Shown in pieces: positions 59,128 through 64,000 of a stretch of DNA of 64,000 nt. The notes under the pieces are model-generated. The model was given only the letters and a program-made list of their open reading frames with translations. It was not told the origin of the DNA and ran no database searches. This DNA is from Melastoma dodecandrum (lineage: Eukaryota; Streptophyta; Magnoliopsida; Myrtales; Melastomataceae), in the NCBI GenBank assembly GCA_029817715.1, contig JARUPY010000154.1, positions 1,453,501-1,517,500 of the forward strand. Reading direction: 5' to 3'. The position numbers were made by a program, and so were the translations under genes. Position 1 is the stretch's first letter. Every line of letters begins with the position of its first letter.

Positions 59128-61863
59128 TCATACTTGAGCCATGGGGAGCTTGATGATTTCGCCCTCCTGATTGATCTTCTTGACACCACTTCTCTTTCCG
59201 TCTTCCAACTCACTGTCCTCCTGTGCCGATTCCTCTCGGCTTGTCTTACACTCGCTGCCCCTGTCATCGCCGTTGTCTTTTGTTTGAGTAGTCACCACGA
59301 CTTCCACGATGGATTCCGTCGGAACGAGTTGACTTAACATCTTCCTTTCTCTGCCTTGGCCCCAGAGCACTAAGTATAGCCCGCAGATGATCAGTGCTGA
59401 TCCTAAAATGCTGTCGAATTGAGGAAGCAAACCACACATCAGCAAACAACTGATCACCATCTCATCTCTTGCCTTCGTGACGTTTCTCTAAAGAAATGTA
59501 AGTACCTCCCCAAGTATAGCTTCTCGTCCAACAGCATCGGAGCCATAAATGCTACAGCGACCAGAACTAGAGGATTGAACATGGACACAAACAGGGGGCC
59601 CCTTGTCCTGACGCACCACGTCATTAGGGTGATGCTTAGCCCGGACCCAAAGACTCCCTGAAACCGTCAAATTTTGCGAAGTTGGTTGCCAGTGGATTCG
59701 TTAAAGGCACATGGTTTCGACCGATCCCGTCGATTCGTACAGAACTTACCGCATAAACTACTGCAAGAAGGCCAGTATTCCATCGAAGCCTCCATTTAAT
59801 CCATTCATGTTCCCTCGCGAGTGAGTAGACAAGCGACTGTATCGCGCCCATGAAGGACATCAATGTCGTGCTCGATAGCTGGCAGGGGTAGTCCTTGCTC
59901 ATTTTCGCCTGCAAAAGTCAAGATCACGACAGAAACATCTCAATCGTTGTGATATTACTTGAGCATTTTGATAACCATGACCTCGGAATCTGGAAAGAGA
60001 AGCGAAAGAATAAATCACCTGAAGGATCAACCAACTGGACACAGAGAGGCAGGCGCCTATAGCAAGGATCGAACCCAACACCATGTTTTGTTGTTGAGGA
60101 ACCGGTGGCGCGCGAGCAACACTGGGAAGGTAGTCTTTCAAGAGGTCAACGTGACGCGAGAAAATCTTGATCTCGAAGCCTTTATAGAACGTGAGCAGCA
60201 TTGCCCCACCTAAACCTAACAAAGTCCCCATAACTTTTGCGATGCCTTCAGCCGTTCTAATGCTCAGCTTCTCCAAACTAACAAACCCCGACAACAAAAA
60301 AACAACACATCATAAAAATTAAGAAACTTGTTAATCGACACCAGCCGTTTCGTCCAGTCGCAAACGTACCGGAACACGACGGCCAAGACGAAGGTTACAC
60401 CGGGTATGAGGTTGAGCATGGCCGATGCATACATCGCGGAAGTTAACCCCAGGCTTTCCAAGTTTAAGGTCTGCCCTAGTGATCCCCTGGAAATTAGCAG
60501 AAAAGGAAAAGAGCATCAGTTCATCTTTTTCGGCAAATACAAAACTTAGCTTGCGTCCGGCTTTCTTAACATTTCTCGTAAAAATGACTTTTAAAATTCA
60601 TTTGATGAATTTTGTAAAATATTTTGGAATATTTATGGTCGTTATTTTGGAAAAAAACTCGGCTTAGGTTATATGTTTGATTGATTTAAAAAATTATAAC
60701 AACTAACCTTTACGATACTAAAAGCAATCGTTACATAAAAGGAAAAAGAAACACAACGTATTTAAAAAAAAATTGTGGTCATAAACTTTTCATTTAATGT
60801 GATCATAAAACTTTAGGTTAAATTATCAAAAATATCCAAAACTTGGGCCAATTTTCCAATTTATCCAGAACTTTGAATAATACCATCAGCTAGTCTAACG
60901 TATATCCGTTATCTCAAATCTGACATCTGTCCACCCGACCATTTGACGGCAACCGACGTGTCCACCGACGCCATCACTCCTTCGTTTTCGTCCGACGTTT
61001 GCTGATATGGCAATGACTTCGTACGCATGTGAAGCCACGTGAGTCACGTCAAGTCTCGAAATTCCTAAAATCAGATTTTCCCCAAAATCGGCCACAAATC
61101 GAACCCGAATTGCAGAGATGGGCGAATTGGGTGCCGGTGGTGCCGCTTTGGGTCGATTTTGATGCACATCTGAATTAGGGTTCAGTTTGGGACTGATTTT
61201 TTGGGGAAATCTAATTTTAGGGATTTCGAGACTTGACGTGACTCACGTGGCTCTATGTGCGTACCAAGTTATCGCCATTTCAGCAAACGTCAGGCGAAAA
61301 CGAAGGACGGACGGCGTCTGTAGACACGTCGGAGCCACGTCGGTTACCGTCAAAGGGTCGGGTAGACGGAGATCAAATTTGATATAACAGACAAGCGTTA
61401 GGCTACCTAATGATATTATTCAAAGTTCTGGATAGATCTAAAAACGGGCCAAAGTTCTTTGATAATTTGGCCAAAACTTTATGGTAAGAATTTTCTTGGG
61501 GGACTTACCCAAATAACCCACAAAAGAATGCTTGGATCAACACCTTCAGAGTTAATCTTGGCCTTATTTTCCTGTCAATAATAATAATAATAATGGAAAA
61601 TCTCAATGCTTCGTCGTAAATGTACAAGGGGAAGAAGGAAGAAGACCAAGGTAAATGGAGAACCTTTCGCAGAAGAAGGCGATCGGGGCCAAGAAAGCTG
61701 TGGCGAAGATGAGGCGGTACGCCACCATGACCCTTGGGCTCATCCCTTCGCGCAAGGCCAGCTTGTACATGATACTAACACCGCCCAGCCCGACCTGGAC
61801 AATCACCATCATCAACGGCTCCTTCAATCCGAGGACTACATGCCACAACCTCCCCATCCTCAT
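59128..61863 (-). CDS. UMAMIT/WAT1-related transporter, copy 2
   Basis: Seven exons: 61863-61664, 61571-61509, 60486-60370, 60277-60019, 59908-59750, 59657-59506 and 59410-59128; 1233 nt, 410 residues. The first EamA unit starts LMMVIVQVGLGGVSIMYKLA; VAYRLIFATAFLAPIAFF, GLFGGSLGQTLNLESLGL-type joins, MYASAMLNLIPGVTFVLA and the second unit YPCQLSSTTLMSFMGAIQSL follow, and GLYLVLWGQGRERK precedes the acidic tail. It aligns with copy 1 across the whole length, so the two arose by local duplication, but many substitutions show it is not recent. Intron 2 is about 1 kb against about 320 bp in copy 1, because it carries a foldback element. Substrate unknown; amino acids or auxin in characterised relatives. 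Confidence 0.94.
60801..61488. mobile_element. Long foldback element (inverted repeat) in UMAMIT copy 2 intron 2
   Basis: Two arms of about 300 bp face each other around a loop of roughly 50 bp (about 61130-61180). Matching landmarks are ATCCAGAACTTTGAATAAT (left, about 60862) with ATTATTCAAAGTTCTGGAT (right, about 61416), and GAGCCACGTGAGTCACGTCA-like sequences at about 61031 and 61228. Similarity is high but imperfect along the arms. No coding capacity. I could not fix the exact ends or a target duplication. It is probably a MITE and lies entirely within the intron. Confidence 0.85.
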
Positions 61864-62695
61864 CTTTCCCCGAGGTTTGCAGGATGAGTCTGGAAGGGTA
61901 TCGTGAAGGGAGTGGGACTCGATGAAGTGTGTATATTTATAGGTTTGATTTCAGGGTCTTGCAAATTGAAAGGTAAAAGGAAAAAAAAAGGCAAAAAATA
62001 AAAAGAATGGCCTTTTTTCGATTGGGGCTTGGAATGTAAAAAGATGACGCAACCCATGACGAAATCAACAAATAAAACATCATCACTCAGAATTCCTTCG
62101 GAAGAGAGACAGAGAGATCTTCCCGAATTGAATGCAGCTTTTGCACCTTTTTTATTTATTTATTTTCCTCCTTTTAATAAATTTCGATGTCAAAGAATCA
62201 GCATCGAGGAGACCATTAAATTTCATTTCAGTTGTGAAATAAAAAAGGAATTGACCAGATAGGAAGTACCATGGAATATACGGACAAGTCCAAGTATGAT
62301 TTGGACTTCACCTAAACAAAAGTGGATGGAGGAGACAACATCATTTGATGTTTTTAACCAACCACCAGCAACTTTCCACTTACCTACCACTAAATTGTGG
62401 TTCCACAAACTCTTCCTCGGTTAGATGACTATTTAGAGTTAGAATATGAACCTTCATGGATCTGGTCTCATGGGGTTAAGGGTCTCGCTCGGTACCTGTC
62501 TTCTCTTTCCCTTCGGCCCGTTGCTCGGACTGGTCTCGGCCGCCCGATACATCGCCGGAGATTATCCCTTTTTAGAGTTAGACTCTGGTTCTGTGTATGG
62601 GTCTCATTTAGCATCGTTCTCACTCTATCTTTCTTCAACGTTCAATAAATCGACTCTGATCCTTCTCTCTCTAGAGAAGTGAAAGAAGCAGTAGT
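61864..62695. other. Upstream region of UMAMIT copy 2
   Basis: Promoter and leader of copy 2 followed by unassigned spacer. No other UMAMIT exons between copy 2 and the relic at 62699 were found. Confidence 0.45.
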
Positions 62696-62698
62696 CAC

Positions 62699-62912
62699 CT
62701 GAATGATGTACCAGGCGGAAAGAGAGAACCAGCAGCAGATGGCCAAGGTCGAACCCAGCAACATGTTGCGATATTGTTGAACCGCAATGCCGATGACAAC
62801 AGGATGGTGGACGTTCGAGAGAGGTTCATGTGAGTCGAAAAAAGGCCGATTTCTTCTACGCCTTTGTTGTAGAACATGAGCAGCATCGCCCCACCTGTAG
62901 CTAACAAAGTAC
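62699..62912 (-). pseudogene. UMAMIT exon 4 relic, frameshifted
   Basis: The minus strand encodes TLLATGGAMLLMFYNKGVEE, matching TLLGLGGAMLLTFYKG of exon 4 in both complete copies. It reaches HMNLS, then a two-base insertion (CTCTCT) shifts frame; in the new frame SNVHHP, RNMLLGSTLAI and SAWYIIQ follow, matching NVHHP, NMLLGSILAV and SVWLIIQ, and it ends at an intact GTGACT donor. The upstream part of the exon is missing (homology starts near 62912), and no exons 1-3 or 5-7 accompany it. It is a dead fragment of a third copy. Confidence 0.85.
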
Positions 62913-63321
62913 TTTATGTCTCATAACATGGATTTGGAACGTAAAAAATATGACGCAATCCGTGATGTCATCATAATTAAAACAAAGCATCAGAAGGAAA
63001 AATAATAACATCAACCTTTAACATAAGATCCGTGAGATGATTTAACTTCACTTTTAGCAATGAACAAAAACGATAGGCACAATACGCATTAAATGTTGTC
63101 CGAAATAACTTTCTCTCACTAGTAAATTGTTCATTATTATCGGCAAATCCGAACACAAAGAATGTGAAAATTTAGAGGACTAAACGTTAATTATGTAAAG
63201 TTTAGATGACGTCATCAACCCCTTTATTTCTCCCCCGCCCCCGTGGGGTTTTAACTTTGGTCGAAGCCGAAGACTCCAACTTCCCCGCCGCCGCTGCCGC
63301 CGACTGCCCACGGGAACCTCT
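62913..63321. promoter_or_regulatory. Spacer and pinin-gene promoter
   Basis: AT-rich spacer then a GC-rich leader (63230-63320) directly before the pinin start. No additional gene. Confidence 0.45.
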
Positions 63322-64000
63322 ATGACGGCCGAGAAGACGGAGGAGGAGCTCCGCCGAGAGATCGGTGAGCTCCATCGTCAGCAGCGCGAGGTAAAGTCGC
63401 CGTCAGAGTTTGATTCCTTGAGTATCCTTTTCTTTGAACCCGGATTGTGTATCACGTTGCTGATTTCTCCTTCGGTTGTAGATAACAGAGAGGATTCGGA
63501 ACCCTCGCGGCCTCCGTCGCGGACCTTTGCCTGGAGCTGCTCCTCGTGATGCTGCCGTGCCTGCCCCTGATGGCACCCGGAGACGGGGTTTTGTTCGACC
63601 GGTTCGGGTTTTAGATTTGATCCGCTCGATCGCGCCATTTGGTTCCGTGGTTGTTAATGATTGTGTGATTGCATTGGGTTTGAATAGGCTGAGAGGGACG
63701 ATGCACAAGACCAGCCTCCAGCGAAGCGTCGTCTGCTCTCTGCTGTTGTAAAGGTCTGCCTGTCCTTATTTCCTCCTTCTTGATGAAATGGCTTCTTCTA
63801 CAGTTGGCATTCCTTATTTGCAGTGGTTTTTCCATGGATAGGTGTTACCGTTCGTTCATACAGTCAGATGATGGTGGTCTGTAGGGCTTATGTTGCTCGA
63901 ATTTTGAATTCTCATGAATTATGAGTCTTCCGGCAGTCTTGTGGCCATTTGGGAGCTGACTTATTTTCATTTGTGTCTATATTACTTAGTTTGTAGGTAG
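63322..64000 (+). CDS. Pinin/SDK/memA-like protein, 5' part (runs off window)
   Basis: Three exons are visible: 63322-63390, 63482-63601 and 63688-63753, all joined in phase 0; the rest lies beyond 64000. The product begins MTAEKTEEELRREIGELHRQ, then ITERIRNPRGLRRGPLPG, GTRRRGFVRPAERDD and PPAKRRLLSAVVK. This is the conserved N-terminus of plant pinin homologs, with its coiled-coil start and RGF/PAKRR core. Pinin is an exon-junction and splicing-associated nuclear protein; in plants it affects alternative splicing. From 63754 on the window shows intron. Confidence 0.88.

Noticed and set aside
1..64000. CRISPR arrays, bacterial operons or insertion sequences
   Set aside because: Spliced plant genes throughout; the repeats seen are MITEs, tandem duplications and microsatellites.

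Overview
This is a gene-rich stretch of a flowering-plant nuclear genome. Genes carry GT-AG introns, plant-specific families dominate (UGT84 glucosyltransferases, class III peroxidase, UMAMIT transporters, GASA peptide, vacuolar sorting receptor), and the intergenic DNA is AT-rich. It is almost certainly a eudicot. The UGT84A enzyme strongly resembles gallate/hydroxycinnamate glucosyltransferases of tannin-rich plants such as pomegranate, so a Myrtales-type species is plausible. That is an inference from one family and I cannot confirm it.

Layout. 1-1 kb: 3' end of a vacuolar sorting receptor (+). 1.37-2.16 kb: a 778-bp non-autonomous Mutator-like element. 2.6-5.0 kb: plastid inorganic pyrophosphatase (+). 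6.3-10.2 kb: PHD-finger/homeodomain protein (-). 11.6-11.8 kb: 51-bp tandem repeat. 12.5-12.8 kb: GASA/snakin peptide (-). 13.2-19.3 kb: LRR plus WD40 DWD-type protein (-). 19.9-20.6 kb: GPI-anchored arabinogalactan protein (-). 22.2-23.2 kb: organelle SWIB protein (+). 24.3-25.9 kb: polyamine transporter (-). 26.5-27.5 kb: UBP-type zinc-finger protein (-). 27.7-29.3 kb: tandem basic secretory proteins (-), the first a pseudogene with two stops. 31.2-37.5 kb: UGT84A and UGT84B (-). 38.1-40.8 kb: SWI3A (+). 42.1-42.4 kb: putative secreted PIP/CEP-like peptide (+). 44.4-45.2 kb: RZ-1A RNA-binding protein (-) with a probable leader intron. 46.26-46.94 kb: hAT MITE with 8-bp target duplication. 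49.2-50.6 kb: class III peroxidase (+). 51.4-53.2 kb: ANTH clathrin assembly protein (+). 54.1-61.9 kb: two UMAMIT transporters (-) flanking an AAA-ATPase (+). The second UMAMIT carries a long foldback element in intron 2, and a frameshifted UMAMIT exon relic lies at 62.7-62.9 kb. 63.3 kb to the end: 5' part of a pinin-like splicing gene (+).

The genes are mostly unrelated neighbours, as usual in plants. Three local duplications stand out: the basic secretory pair, the UGT84 pair and the UMAMIT group. I found no clear new multigene system. The most notable items are three well-delimited or foldback DNA elements, two decayed paralogs, and a small candidate signalling-peptide gene. Exon boundaries were derived by hand from reading frame, GT-AG sites and family conservation. 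For genes with several exons the coordinates run from start to stop codon.
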